From Thermoanaerobaculia bacterium (lineage in GTDB: Bacteria > Acidobacteriota > Thermoanaerobaculia > Gp7-AA8): a stretch of 15,613 nt of DNA. Position numbers and translations under genes: made by a program. Location: assembly GCA_023700825.1 (NCBI GenBank), contig JAMPYE010000037.1, positions 1-15,613 on the forward strand, in the 5' to 3' direction. Position 1 is the stretch's first letter; every line of letters starts with the position of its first letter. This document shows, in pieces, positions 7,915 to 14,655 of the stretch. The notes beneath the pieces were generated by a model. It was not told the DNA's origin, made no database searches, and saw nothing but the letters and a program-made list of their open reading frames with translations.

Positions 7915-9009
7915 ATGCGCTTCCGCTACGGCTATCTCGACCCGGACCTCATCCGGCAGCTTCTGTCGGAAATGGGGCTGCGCCGCCTTTTCAATCATCT
8001 GCTGCTGCAGGCGGGCGGCGACGTCGACGAGGCGATGGAGTGGATGCGGGAGCTTCAGCGCCGCGGCTACATCGACGGCGGAGTCGATCTCGACGACTTC
8101 TTTGCTCGGATGGTCGAAGAGAACCTGATCGGCGAGGACGGCGACGGGAACTTCACGCTCGCGGCAGGAGGCGAGAGGCAGATCCGGCGCGACGCGCTCG
8201 ACCAGATCTTCGGAGGTCTGCGCAAGGGTGGTGCGGGATACCACTCCGTCACCTCGGAGGGGCAGGGGAGCGAGAGGCTCACCGAGACGCGCGCCTGGAA
8301 ATTCGGCGACGACCCGATGAGCCTCGACGGCGTACGAACGCTGCAGAACGCGATGAAATCGGGCGATCCGTTCGGTGATCTCGAGATCGCCGAGGACGAC
8401 CTCGAAGTGTTCGAGACGGAGCACGAATCGAACTGCGCGACCGTCGTCATGATCGACATCTCGCACTCGATGATCCTCTACGGCGAGGACCGGATCACGC
8501 CCGCGAAGAAGGTGGCTCTCGCTCTCACGGAGCTGATCCTCACGAAGTACCCGAAGGACTCGATCGACGTCGTCCTCTTCGGCGACGAGGCGATCGAGGT
8601 GCCGGTCTCCGAGATCCCCTACGTTAAGGTCGGGCCGTACCACACGAACACGAAGGCGGGGCTCGAGCTCGCGCAGGCGATCCTCCGGCGGCGCCGTCAC
8701 GCGAACAAGCAGATCTTCATGATCACCGACGGCAAGCCGTCGGCGCTGCACGAGGGCGGGCGGCTCTACACGAACTCGTTCGGGCTCGACATGAAGATCG
8801 TCAACCGGACGCTCGAGGAGGCCGAGCGCTGCAGGCGTGCCGGGATCCCGATCACGACCTTCATGCTCGCCACCGACCCGATGCTCGTGAACTTCGTCGA
8901 GCAGCTCTCGCGAATCAACCGCGGCAGGGCGTTCTACAGCTCGCCCGACCGACTCGGCGAGTACATCCTCGCCGACTACATCCGCAACCGGAGGAAATTC
9001 GTCCATTGA
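7915..9009 (+). CDS. vWA-domain protein partnering the AAA+ ATPase
   Basis: This protein has 364 residues counted from the ATG at 7915. The first ~165 residues are helical and charged. The vWA domain (about 172-350) keeps a full metal-ion-dependent adhesion site: DISHS (D181, S183, S185), the T244/T246 region in HTNTKAG, and D272 in ITDGK. Such vWA proteins bind a divalent metal and act with ChlI/MoxR-type ATPases, much as ChlD works with ChlI or CoxE with CoxD. No signal peptide or membrane segment is visible, so both partners are probably cytoplasmic. An in-frame TTG at 7879 would add 12 residues. I prefer ATG 7915 because MRFRYGYLDP looks like a natural family start, although neither start has a clear Shine-Dalgarno. 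The stop (TGA, 9007-9009) overlaps the TTG start of the protease gene. Confidence 0.87.
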   Translation: MRFRYGYLDPDLIRQLLSEMGLRRLFNHLLLQAGGDVDEAMEWMRELQRRGYIDGGVDLDDFFARMVEENLIGEDGDGNFTLAAGGERQIRRDALDQIFGGLRKGGAGYHSVTSEGQGSERLTETRAWKFGDDPMSLDGVRTLQNAMKSGDPFGDLEIAEDDLEVFETEHESNCATVVMIDISHSMILYGEDRITPAKKVALALTELILTKYPKDSIDVVLFGDEAIEVPVSEIPYVKVGPYHTNTKAGLELAQAILRRRRHANKQIFMITDGKPSALHEGGRLYTNSFGLDMKIVNRTLEEAERCRRAGIPITTFMLATDPMLVNFVEQLSRINRGRAFYSSPDRLGEYILADYIRNRRKFVH

Positions 9010-10667
9010 AGATTCGGGGTCAGGTCATGGCCTTCGTCCTCGCGCTGGGCGCGTTGGGGATGGCGGCCCAGACGAACGAGAGCGGGCAGGTCTCGCTGCA
9101 GTCGGGCGCCCCGAACGGCGGGACGCCGATCCACGATCGCGGCCTCTACGGGCAGGGGCAGATCATCGCGATCATGGACACCGGCCTCGACTGGGACAGC
9201 TGCTACTTCGCGGAGGCCGACGGCTCCCCGCCGCCCGTGAATCTCAGCATCAACGAGCGCAACGTCGACACGAAACGCCGGAAGGTGATCGCGTACGACT
9301 TTCTCTATTCCTGCGTCGAATTTCCGTCGGCGCCGCTTTGCGAGAGCCCGCTCGACGCCTCGGCGTACGACAATCAGGGGCACGGCACGCACGCCGCGGC
9401 GGGAGCGGCCGCCGATCGCGGCGTGCCGCTCGCGCACGACTACGGCGACTCCCTCGCGCGCGCCGCGAAGCTCGTGATCCAGGACGGCGGTTACGTCGGG
9501 GGCGACAATTGCACGCACCGGCCGGGATTCGGCTGCCCGCTTCGCGACCTGCGCCCCGTCCTGCGGCAGGCGTACGAGCAGGGGGGCCGGATCCACTCGA
9601 ACTCGTGGGGGGACCTGCAGGGAGTCACCTCCGGGACTTCGCCGACCGGGAACTACTCGACCGGAGCGCGCGACATCGACGCCTTCGTCTGGGAAAAGCC
9701 CGACATGGTCGTGGTGTTCAACAGCGGCAACGCCGGATCGCTCGGGACGATGTCGCAGTCCAGCCCCGGCAACGCGAAGAACACGATCCAGGTCGGCGGA
9801 GCACTCTTCGGGTCGACGGGCCTGAATCACGTCGTGTCGTACAGCGGGACCGGGCCGACGCGCGACCTGCGCGTGAAGCCCGACCTGGTCGGGCCGATCC
9901 ATGTCTACGGAGCGGATACGGACCTCTCCGTCGGCACCGCGAACTGTAACGGCAGTTTCCAGGGCGGCACGTCGTTCGCGTCGCCTCCCGTCGCAGCCGC
10001 GGCGGCGATCGTTCGGCAGTATTACCTCGAGGGTTGGTATCCGACGGGAGCGCGCGTGGCCGCGAACGCGATCGCGCCGAGTGCGGCGCTCGTGAAGGCG
10101 ACGCTCGTGGCGGGCACGCGCCTCGCGCCAATCTGGGACACGGCCAACGGAACGGTGAAGATCGCGGGCGTTCCCTCGTACGAGCAGGGTTTCGGGTTTC
10201 CCGTTCTGGACGACGCGCTCTATTTCGCTGGCGACGACAGCCGGCTCTTCGCGCGCGATGTCGTGCTCGCGAACGGCCTCCAGACAGGCGACAGCACGGA
10301 GCTGTTCTTCGAGGTCGGCTCGTCCGCCGAACTGCGCATCGCACTCGTCTGGACCGATCCCCCCGGAACGCCGGCAGGCGTGTCGAGCACGACGCCGCAA
10401 CTGGTGAACGATCTCGACCTCGTCGTGTTCGAGCCCTCAGGCACGGGCCATTACGGTAACGAGCGCCTTCATCCCGGCGCTCGCGAGACGCGCAACAACG
10501 CAGAGGTCTTCCGCATGTCTTCGCCGACGGCGGGACGCTGGAAGGTGAGGGTCGAGGCGACGCGGTTAGGCCTCGGGCCTCGCCAGAGCTACGCCCTGGT
10601 CGTCCTCGGCGACCTGCGCGAGTCGGTCGAGCAGACGCGCAGAAGGCCCGTGCGGCCGGCGCGTTAG
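9006..10667 (+). CDS. secreted subtilisin-like serine protease (S8, KP-43-like)
   Basis: This 553-residue protein begins with a signal-peptide-like segment: basic KIR, then the hydrophobic VMAFVLALGALGMAA, with cleavage expected near residue 20. The S8 triad is complete: D58 in IMDTGLD, H126 in GHGTH and S323 in GGTSFASP, with the oxyanion Asn N242 in NSGN. The C-terminal region (about 410-545) is beta-rich and contains LRIALVWTDPPGTP and LVNDLDLVV, patterns typical of the jelly-roll domain of KP-43-type subtilases. No long propeptide is visible, since the catalytic domain starts about 15 residues after the signal. Several cysteines (in DSCYF, YSCVEF, DNCTH, FGCPL, ANCNG) could form disulfides outside the cytoplasm. 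The TTG at 9006 overlaps the vWA stop as TTGA. ATG 9027 is an alternative, but it would remove the basic n-region of the signal peptide. An extracellular or periplasmic peptidase role is well supported, but the substrate is unknown. Confidence 0.9.
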   Translation: MKIRGQVMAFVLALGALGMAAQTNESGQVSLQSGAPNGGTPIHDRGLYGQGQIIAIMDTGLDWDSCYFAEADGSPPPVNLSINERNVDTKRRKVIAYDFLYSCVEFPSAPLCESPLDASAYDNQGHGTHAAAGAAADRGVPLAHDYGDSLARAAKLVIQDGGYVGGDNCTHRPGFGCPLRDLRPVLRQAYEQGGRIHSNSWGDLQGVTSGTSPTGNYSTGARDIDAFVWEKPDMVVVFNSGNAGSLGTMSQSSPGNAKNTIQVGGALFGSTGLNHVVSYSGTGPTRDLRVKPDLVGPIHVYGADTDLSVGTANCNGSFQGGTSFASPPVAAAAAIVRQYYLEGWYPTGARVAANAIAPSAALVKATLVAGTRLAPIWDTANGTVKIAGVPSYEQGFGFPVLDDALYFAGDDSRLFARDVVLANGLQTGDSTELFFEVGSSAELRIALVWTDPPGTPAGVSSTTPQLVNDLDLVVFEPSGTGHYGNERLHPGARETRNNAEVFRMSSPTAGRWKVRVEATRLGLGPRQSYALVVLGDLRESVEQTRRRPVRPAR

Positions 10668-10687
10668 GGCGTGAAGAGCCCAGGTGG

Positions 10688-10769
10688 AGGGCGAAAGCGA
10701 AGCCTGCGCCCTGACTCGGCGGAAGCGCCAGCTTTCGCTTCCCCGACCACGCCGCAGAAGCCTCGCTTC
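10688..10769 (+). repeat. cluster of three hairpins in the gap after the protease gene
   Basis: Three perfect inverted repeats lie side by side within 100 bases of the protease stop codon. AGGGCG/CGCCCT is at 10688-10693 and 10707-10712, GGAAGCG/CGCTTCC at 10721-10727 and 10736-10742, and GAAGC/GCTTC at 10757-10761 and 10765-10769. An alternative 8-bp pairing GCGAAAGC (10691-10698) with GCTTTCGC (10731-10738) would replace the first two. There is no T-run, so an intrinsic terminator is not clear. It may be a repetitive extragenic element or a 3'-end-protecting structure. The whole 202-base gap 10668-10869 holds no gene that I can support. Confidence 0.5.
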
Positions 10770-10855
10770 GCCGATGGAGAACCGGCGCTGACTCCGTCGC
10801 AGCCCACATGCGCGTGTTGTGACGTCCGTCGCAGACCGGATCGACGGGTGTCGTG

Positions 10856-10861
10856 TACGCT
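10856..10861 (+). promoter_or_regulatory. weak -10-like hexamer before the selenoprotein gene
   Basis: TACGCT ends eight bases before the ATG at 10870. It fits only the TANNNT core of a -10 element, and no properly spaced -35 is seen. It is listed because the same placement, hexamer then 8-10 bases then ATG, occurs before serS and at 7425. No Shine-Dalgarno is visible upstream of 10870. Confidence 0.18.
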
Positions 10862-10869
10862 GACGACAG

Positions 10870-11610
10870 ATGGGCGACTACTCCGAATTCACGCTCAAGG
10901 TTCGCGCGATGCTCGCGATCTATCGATGGCGGCGGATCGACCCGATGCCGTGGGCCGAGCCGCGGGTGCCGCTCGCGAAGGCGAATGTCGGCCTCATCTC
11001 GACCGCGGGGCTGGTGCTCCCCGACCAGCCGCATTTCGACGAGAGCGTGAAGGGGGGCGACTACTCGTTCCGCGAGCTGCCTTCGTCGACCGACCCCCGG
11101 ATCCTCGTCGAGACGCACCGCAGCGACGCGTTCTCGCGCGAAGGTCTTGCCGAGGACAGAAATCTCGTCTTCCCGATCGAGCGAATGCACGAGCTCGAGC
11201 GTGACGGCGTCATCGGACGATTCAACCCGCGATGCCTGTCGTTCATGGGCTCGATCAGCGCCCCGGCGAGGCTCGTTGCCGAAACCGCTCCCGCGGCGGC
11301 GGAGCTCTTCGCGCGCGACGGCGTCGACGTCGCGCTGCTCGTCCCCGTCTGACCGACCTGTAATCAGACGGTCGGTCTGATCGCCGCGGAACTGGAACGA
11401 CGGGGAATCGCCACGGTCGTGCTTTCGATGTTGCGCGACGTCGCGCAGGCCGTCGCGCCTCCACGGACGCTGTTCGTGCCGTTCCGTCACGGGTTCCCTC
11501 TCGACGTCCCCGGCGACGCACAACGGCAGCGGCGCGTGATCGAGGCGGCGTTCGAGCTGCTGAAGGCGCCTCGCTCCACGGCGCCGGTGCTCGTCGACTA
11601 CGTGCCGTGA
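10870..11610 (+). CDS. GrdB-family selenoprotein with in-frame UGA (Sec161)
   Basis: One continuous frame runs from ATG 10870 to TGA 11608-11610 if the TGA at 11350-11352 is read as selenocysteine, giving 246 residues. Both halves match what I remember of the short glycine/sarcosine/betaine reductase selenoprotein B (GrdB) family. Before the UGA are ETHRSDAF, NLVFPIERMHEL, LSFMGSISAP and VALLVPV. Directly after it come P-T-C-N-Q-T-V-G-L-I. This gives a Sec-Pro-Thr-Cys motif (U161, C164), a plausible redox pair. Codon use remains G+C-rich at third positions after the UGA, and a SECIS-like hairpin follows it. The protein is much shorter than clostridial GrdB, and no grdA or grdE-type partner is present, so glycine reductase activity should not be assumed. 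A small-molecule or thiol reductase role is inference. No signal peptide is present. Standard gene callers would truncate it at 11352 or report two genes. Confidence 0.88.
11350..11381 (+). promoter_or_regulatory. UGA codon plus bacterial SECIS element
   Basis: After the UGA (11350-11352) and a 10-base spacer comes a perfect 7-bp stem, AUCAGAC (11363-11369) with GUCUGAU (11375-11381), closing a five-base loop GGUCG (11370-11374). In E. coli fdhF the SelB-binding hairpin has GGUC in the loop, with the first loop G 19 bases after the UGA. Here it is 18 bases after. This agreement in loop core and distance is direct sequence evidence for SelB-dependent recoding. The bulged U of the fdhF upper stem is absent. 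Further weak lower pairing is possible (CCG 11353-11355 with CGG 11387-11389). Confidence 0.85.
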
Positions 11611-11647
11611 TCGCGGCGCACACGCGCACCTCCGTGCCCGCCGCGAG

Positions 11648-11662
11648 GTCGCCTTCGGCGAC
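11648..11662 (+). other. short hairpin between the selenoprotein gene and serS
   Basis: GTCGCC and GGCGAC form a perfect 6-bp stem with a TTC loop in the 119-base gap after the selenoprotein gene. It could slow or end transcription, but no T-rich tract follows, so it is not called as a terminator. The rest of the gap holds only the -10-like element of serS. Confidence 0.3.
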
Positions 11663-11711
11663 GCGCAGGCAGGAGCGACTGCGCCACACGGGCCGTCGCT
11701 GCGAGCGCCTC

Positions 11712-11720
11712 TGCTAGAAT
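11712..11720 (+). promoter_or_regulatory. extended -10 promoter element of serS
   Basis: TGCTAGAAT matches the extended -10 form TGnTATAAT with one mismatch. It ends nine bases before the serS ATG (11730). Transcription would start near the G at 11727, leaving a leader of about three bases, and no Shine-Dalgarno is present in between. This suggests a near-leaderless serS transcript. No good -35 is seen, as is usual for extended -10 promoters. Confidence 0.4.
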
Positions 11721-11729
11721 CGCGCCGCT

Positions 11730-13007
11730 ATGCTGTCACGAGACTATTTGCGCGAATCCACGGATGCCTACCGGCAGGCCCTGAAGAACCGCGGCGCCAG
11801 CGTCGATCTCGAGCGCTTCCTCGAGATCGATGCCGAACGGCGCCGCGTCATCGTCGAGGTCGAGCAGCTCAAGAACCAGAAGAACATCGCCTCGCAGGAC
11901 ATCGCGACGCTCAAGAAGAGCAAGCAGGACGCGACCTCGCAGATCGACGCGATGAAGGAGCTGGGCGAGAGAATCAAGACGCTCGACGCTCGCCAGGCGG
12001 AGATCGAGGAGGAGCTGCACGCCCTCGAGATGATCTTCCCGAACGCACCGGACGCCTCGGTGCCGGTCGGGCCCAACGAGAGCGCGAACCGCGTAGAGCG
12101 CGTCTGGGGTACGCCGCCGAAGTTCGACTTCGAGCCGAAGAACCATTGGGACATAGGCGAGGCCCTCGGCATTCTCGATTTCGAGCGCGCCGCGAAGATC
12201 ACGGGTGCCCGCTTCACGGTGCTGATGGGCGCTGCCGCACGACTCGAGCGCGCGCTGATCAACTTCATGCTCGACGTTCACACGCGCGATCACGGCTACG
12301 TCGAGGTGCTCCCTCCATTCATGGTCAACGCGGAATCGCTCCGCGGCACCACCCAGTTGCCGAAGTTCGAGGCCGACCTCTTCAAGCTCCAGGGGGAGAA
12401 GGAGTACTACCTCATCCCGACCGCCGAGGTCCCGGTCACGAATCTTCATCGCGACGAGATCCTCGACGGCGATCGCCTGACGATCTCGTACTGCGCCTAC
12501 ACGCCCTGCTTCCGCAGCGAGGCGGGCTCGTACGGCAAGGACACGCGCGGGCTCATCCGGCAGCACCAGTTCGACAAGGTCGAGCTCGTGAAGTTCTCGA
12601 AGCCGTCGACGTCATGGTCCGATCACGAAACGCTCACCTCCGACGCGGCGCGAATCCTCGAGAAGCTCGGGCTCTGCTACCGCGTCGTCACTCTGTCGAC
12701 CGGAGACATGGGCTTCGGCTCCGCCAAGACGTACGACATCGAGGTCTGGCTCCCCGGGCAGGCGACGTTCCGCGAGATCTCCTCCTGCACGAACTTCCTC
12801 GACTTCCAGGCGCGGCGCGCGAACATCCGCTTCCGCGCCGACGGGAAGAGGAACGAGCTCGTCCACACGCTCAATGGCTCGGGCCTCGCGGTCGGCCGAA
12901 CACTCGTTGCGATCCTCGAGAACTACCAGCAGCCCGATGGCGCGGTCGTGATCCCCGAGGTGCTGAGGCCCTACATGGGCGGGATGGAGCGGATCACGAA
13001 ATCGTGA
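11730..13007 (+). CDS. serS: seryl-tRNA synthetase
   Basis: This 425-residue enzyme, of normal length for the family, is a class II aminoacyl-tRNA synthetase. It charges tRNA-Ser, and also tRNA-Sec as the first step of selenocysteine synthesis. The N-terminal ~105 residues form the charged coiled-coil arm that grips the long variable arm of these tRNAs (EQLKNQKN and the following Lys/Glu/Ala-rich helices). The catalytic core shows the TAEVPVTN segment, motif 2 CFRSEAGSYGKDTRGLIRQH with R262, and motif 3 GSGLAVGRTLVAILENYQ with R390. The ELVKF segment lies between them. The ATG is preceded by an extended -10-like element and no Shine-Dalgarno. The stop overlaps the GTG of the next gene (GTGA at 13004-13007). 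Its position 119 bases after a selenoprotein gene is suggestive, but serS is also a general housekeeping gene. Confidence 0.98.
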   Translation: MLSRDYLRESTDAYRQALKNRGASVDLERFLEIDAERRRVIVEVEQLKNQKNIASQDIATLKKSKQDATSQIDAMKELGERIKTLDARQAEIEEELHALEMIFPNAPDASVPVGPNESANRVERVWGTPPKFDFEPKNHWDIGEALGILDFERAAKITGARFTVLMGAAARLERALINFMLDVHTRDHGYVEVLPPFMVNAESLRGTTQLPKFEADLFKLQGEKEYYLIPTAEVPVTNLHRDEILDGDRLTISYCAYTPCFRSEAGSYGKDTRGLIRQHQFDKVELVKFSKPSTSWSDHETLTSDAARILEKLGLCYRVVTLSTGDMGFGSAKTYDIEVWLPGQATFREISSCTNFLDFQARRANIRFRADGKRNELVHTLNGSGLAVGRTLVAILENYQQPDGAVVIPEVLRPYMGGMERITKS

Positions 13008-13738
13008 GCACGAAACCGCTCATCGGCATCGGTTGCGACGTCGAGCCTTCGCCGCACGGCCAAGGGCGCGAGATGATGTACGCCTACGGCACGTATCTCG
13101 AAGCGATCGAGTCGGCGGGCGCGATCGCGCTGATTCTGCCGCCCTCCGCGGAGGCGATCGATCGGATCCTCCCTCTGCTCGACGGCGTGATCCTCGCGGG
13201 TGGTGACGACCTCGACCCCGCGTCGTACGGCGAAGCGAACACGGCGTGCGGAGGGATTCTCGACGCGCGAAGGCAGGAGCACGATCTGGCGCTCGCGCGG
13301 CAGTCGCGCTCGCGCGGGATTCCGACGCTCGGGATCTGTCTCGGTGCGCAGCTGCTCAACGTCGCCGCCGGCGGCTCGCTCGTCCAGGACATCCCGTCGG
13401 CAGTCGGGGGCGCGCTCGGGCACAGCGGGAGAACCGGAACGCGAAGGCGGCATAGCGTCTCGATCGCGCCCGGCTCGCGTCTCGCTTCGATCCTCGGCAA
13501 GGAGCAGGTCGACGTGAACTCCGGCCACCACCAGTCGGTGAACGAGCCTGGCGAGGGGCTCGACGTGGTGGCTCGAAGCGTCGACGGGGTCGTCGAGGCG
13601 ATCGAGGACGCGGCGCATCCGTTCTACGTCGGCGTGCAATGGCATCCCGAGGAGATGCTGGCCGAGGAGTCGGCCGCGCTGCTCTTTCGCGCGTTTTGCG
13701 ACGCCGCGGGCGCATTTCGTGCGTCGCGCAAGTCGTGA
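13004..13738 (+). CDS. class-I glutamine amidotransferase-like hydrolase (peptidase C26, PuuD-like)
   Basis: This 244-residue protein starts at a GTG overlapping the serS stop. The catalytic nucleophile is C112 in GICLGAQLLNVAAGG, with H214 and E216 in GVQWHPEEM completing the class-I amidotransferase triad. The FAGGDD-type signature appears as LAGGDDLDPASYGE, typical of the gamma-glutamyl-GABA hydrolase (PuuD) group of peptidase C26. The HHQSVNEPGEGL segment is also typical. Family members hydrolyse gamma-glutamyl amides such as gamma-Glu-GABA in polyamine breakdown. No other puu genes are nearby, so the substrate is undetermined and I give no gene symbol. The open frame extends upstream through serS to 12146, but that part is an out-of-frame shadow. 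Translational coupling to serS is inferred from the GTGA overlap. Confidence 0.9.
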   Translation: MSTKPLIGIGCDVEPSPHGQGREMMYAYGTYLEAIESAGAIALILPPSAEAIDRILPLLDGVILAGGDDLDPASYGEANTACGGILDARRQEHDLALARQSRSRGIPTLGICLGAQLLNVAAGGSLVQDIPSAVGGALGHSGRTGTRRRHSVSIAPGSRLASILGKEQVDVNSGHHQSVNEPGEGLDVVARSVDGVVEAIEDAAHPFYVGVQWHPEEMLAEESAALLFRAFCDAAGAFRASRKS

Positions 13739-13798
13739 CGGCTCCGCCACCTCCGCGCGGAATAGCCTCCGGAGGCGACTCGTTGCGTCGAAATTGAC

Positions 13799-13804
13799 GG
13801 GAGG
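13799..13804 (+). promoter_or_regulatory. Shine-Dalgarno supporting a TTG start
   Basis: GGGAGG, five bases before TTG 13810, is the best ribosome-binding site in the window and fixes the unusual start codon of the thioredoxin-like gene. The 71-base gap 13739-13809 also contains the short palindrome CCTCCGGAGG (13767-13776). I see no clear promoter pair in it. Confidence 0.65.
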
Positions 13805-13809
13805 CTCAT

Positions 13810-14649
13810 TTGAATCGGATTTCAGCACTCGCCACGCTCGTCGTGGCGCTCGTACTCGCGCCTCAGTTCGCCGAGGCCGCCAAGTGGCATGACACCGTAG
13901 CGAAGGCGCAGGCGGAGGCGAAGAAGTCGAATAAGTTGATCCTCGTCGACATGTTCGCCGAATGGTGCGGGTGGTGCCATCGCATGGAGCGCGAGGTGTT
14001 CCCGTCCGAAGTTTTTCAGGGCGTCGCGAAGAACTACGTGCTTCTCCGTCTCGACACGGAAGACAAGAAGGAAGGGACGAAAGTCGCGACCGATTACGGC
14101 GTGACCAGCCTCCCGACGTTCATGGTGCTGACGCCCGACCTTGGAGTCGCGGGGTTCATCCGCGGCTATAGTCCCGCCGACCAGTTCGTCAAGCAGATCG
14201 AGCAGGTCGAGACCGAGTACTTCGCCTTTCAGAAGAAGCTGCGCTCCGAGCCGAAGAACGCGAGCGAGCGCGCCCGTCTCTCGCTCACGATGGAGATGGT
14301 CAACCGGCGCGACTTTGCCCGCGCCGAGACGCGCCTCACTGCGCTCGCCGGGAGCAAGGACGCGGCCATCCGTGACGAGTCGTTCCAGAACCTCGCGTCG
14401 GTCTACATGATGCAGCGCAAATGGAGCAAGGCGGAGTCGACTCTGAAGGAGGCGCTGGCGGCCAACCGGCGCGGCGCAATCGCGGAGAAGAACCAGATCA
14501 TGCTCGCTCAGGTTTACATGAGCACGAAAAACTACCCGGCGGCCGTCACCGAGCTCAAGCGATTCAAGAGCACCTATCCGAACTCCGAGCTCATCTCGAG
14601 CGTCGACATCCTCCTTCCGCAACTCGAACTTCAGATCCCCCGAAAATAG
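13810..14649 (+). CDS. periplasmic thioredoxin-fold protein with TPR-like C-terminus
   Basis: This 279-residue protein starts at TTG with a strong Shine-Dalgarno. A signal peptide is clear: Asn-Arg, a hydrophobic core at residues 4-17, and cleavage expected at AEA23|A24. The thioredoxin fold (about 25-135) has the active site EWCGWCH with C53 and C56, and the cis-proline P102 in SLPTF. The CGWC dipeptide and surrounding MEREVF resemble the thioredoxin_7/DUF255-like group. Residues 150-279 are helical, with two or three TPR-like repeats (for example MQRKWSKAESTLKEAL and STKNYPAAVTELKRF), probably for client binding. The adjacent downstream dsbD starts six bases after the stop, so this is very likely a periplasmic thiol reductase or isomerase that receives electrons from DsbD. 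An oxidative role is possible but less likely given that neighbour. Confidence 0.9.
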   Translation: MNRISALATLVVALVLAPQFAEAAKWHDTVAKAQAEAKKSNKLILVDMFAEWCGWCHRMEREVFPSEVFQGVAKNYVLLRLDTEDKKEGTKVATDYGVTSLPTFMVLTPDLGVAGFIRGYSPADQFVKQIEQVETEYFAFQKKLRSEPKNASERARLSLTMEMVNRRDFARAETRLTALAGSKDAAIRDESFQNLASVYMMQRKWSKAESTLKEALAANRRGAIAEKNQIMLAQVYMSTKNYPAAVTELKRFKSTYPNSELISSVDILLPQLELQIPRK

Positions 14650-14655
14650 ACCGAA

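Noticed and set aside
10671..11204. 177-codon open frame through the hairpin region and the start of the selenoprotein gene
   Set aside because: The product is low-complexity and Arg/Pro-rich, and it overlaps the selenoprotein gene out of frame. No family pattern was recognised.
11350..11352. TGA as a nonsense mutation making a pseudogene of the GrdB-like gene
   Set aside because: The frame, codon quality and family pattern continue unbroken on both sides, Sec at this place is known in the family as I recall it, and a SECIS-like hairpin stands at the right distance.
11648..11662. Intrinsic terminator after the selenoprotein gene
   Set aside because: The stem is good, but no T-rich tract follows it.
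12146..13003. Long open frame giving a 530-residue fusion protein across serS and the C26 hydrolase
   Set aside because: The first 286 codons are an Arg-rich out-of-frame reading of serS. The recognisable hydrolase begins at GTG 13004.
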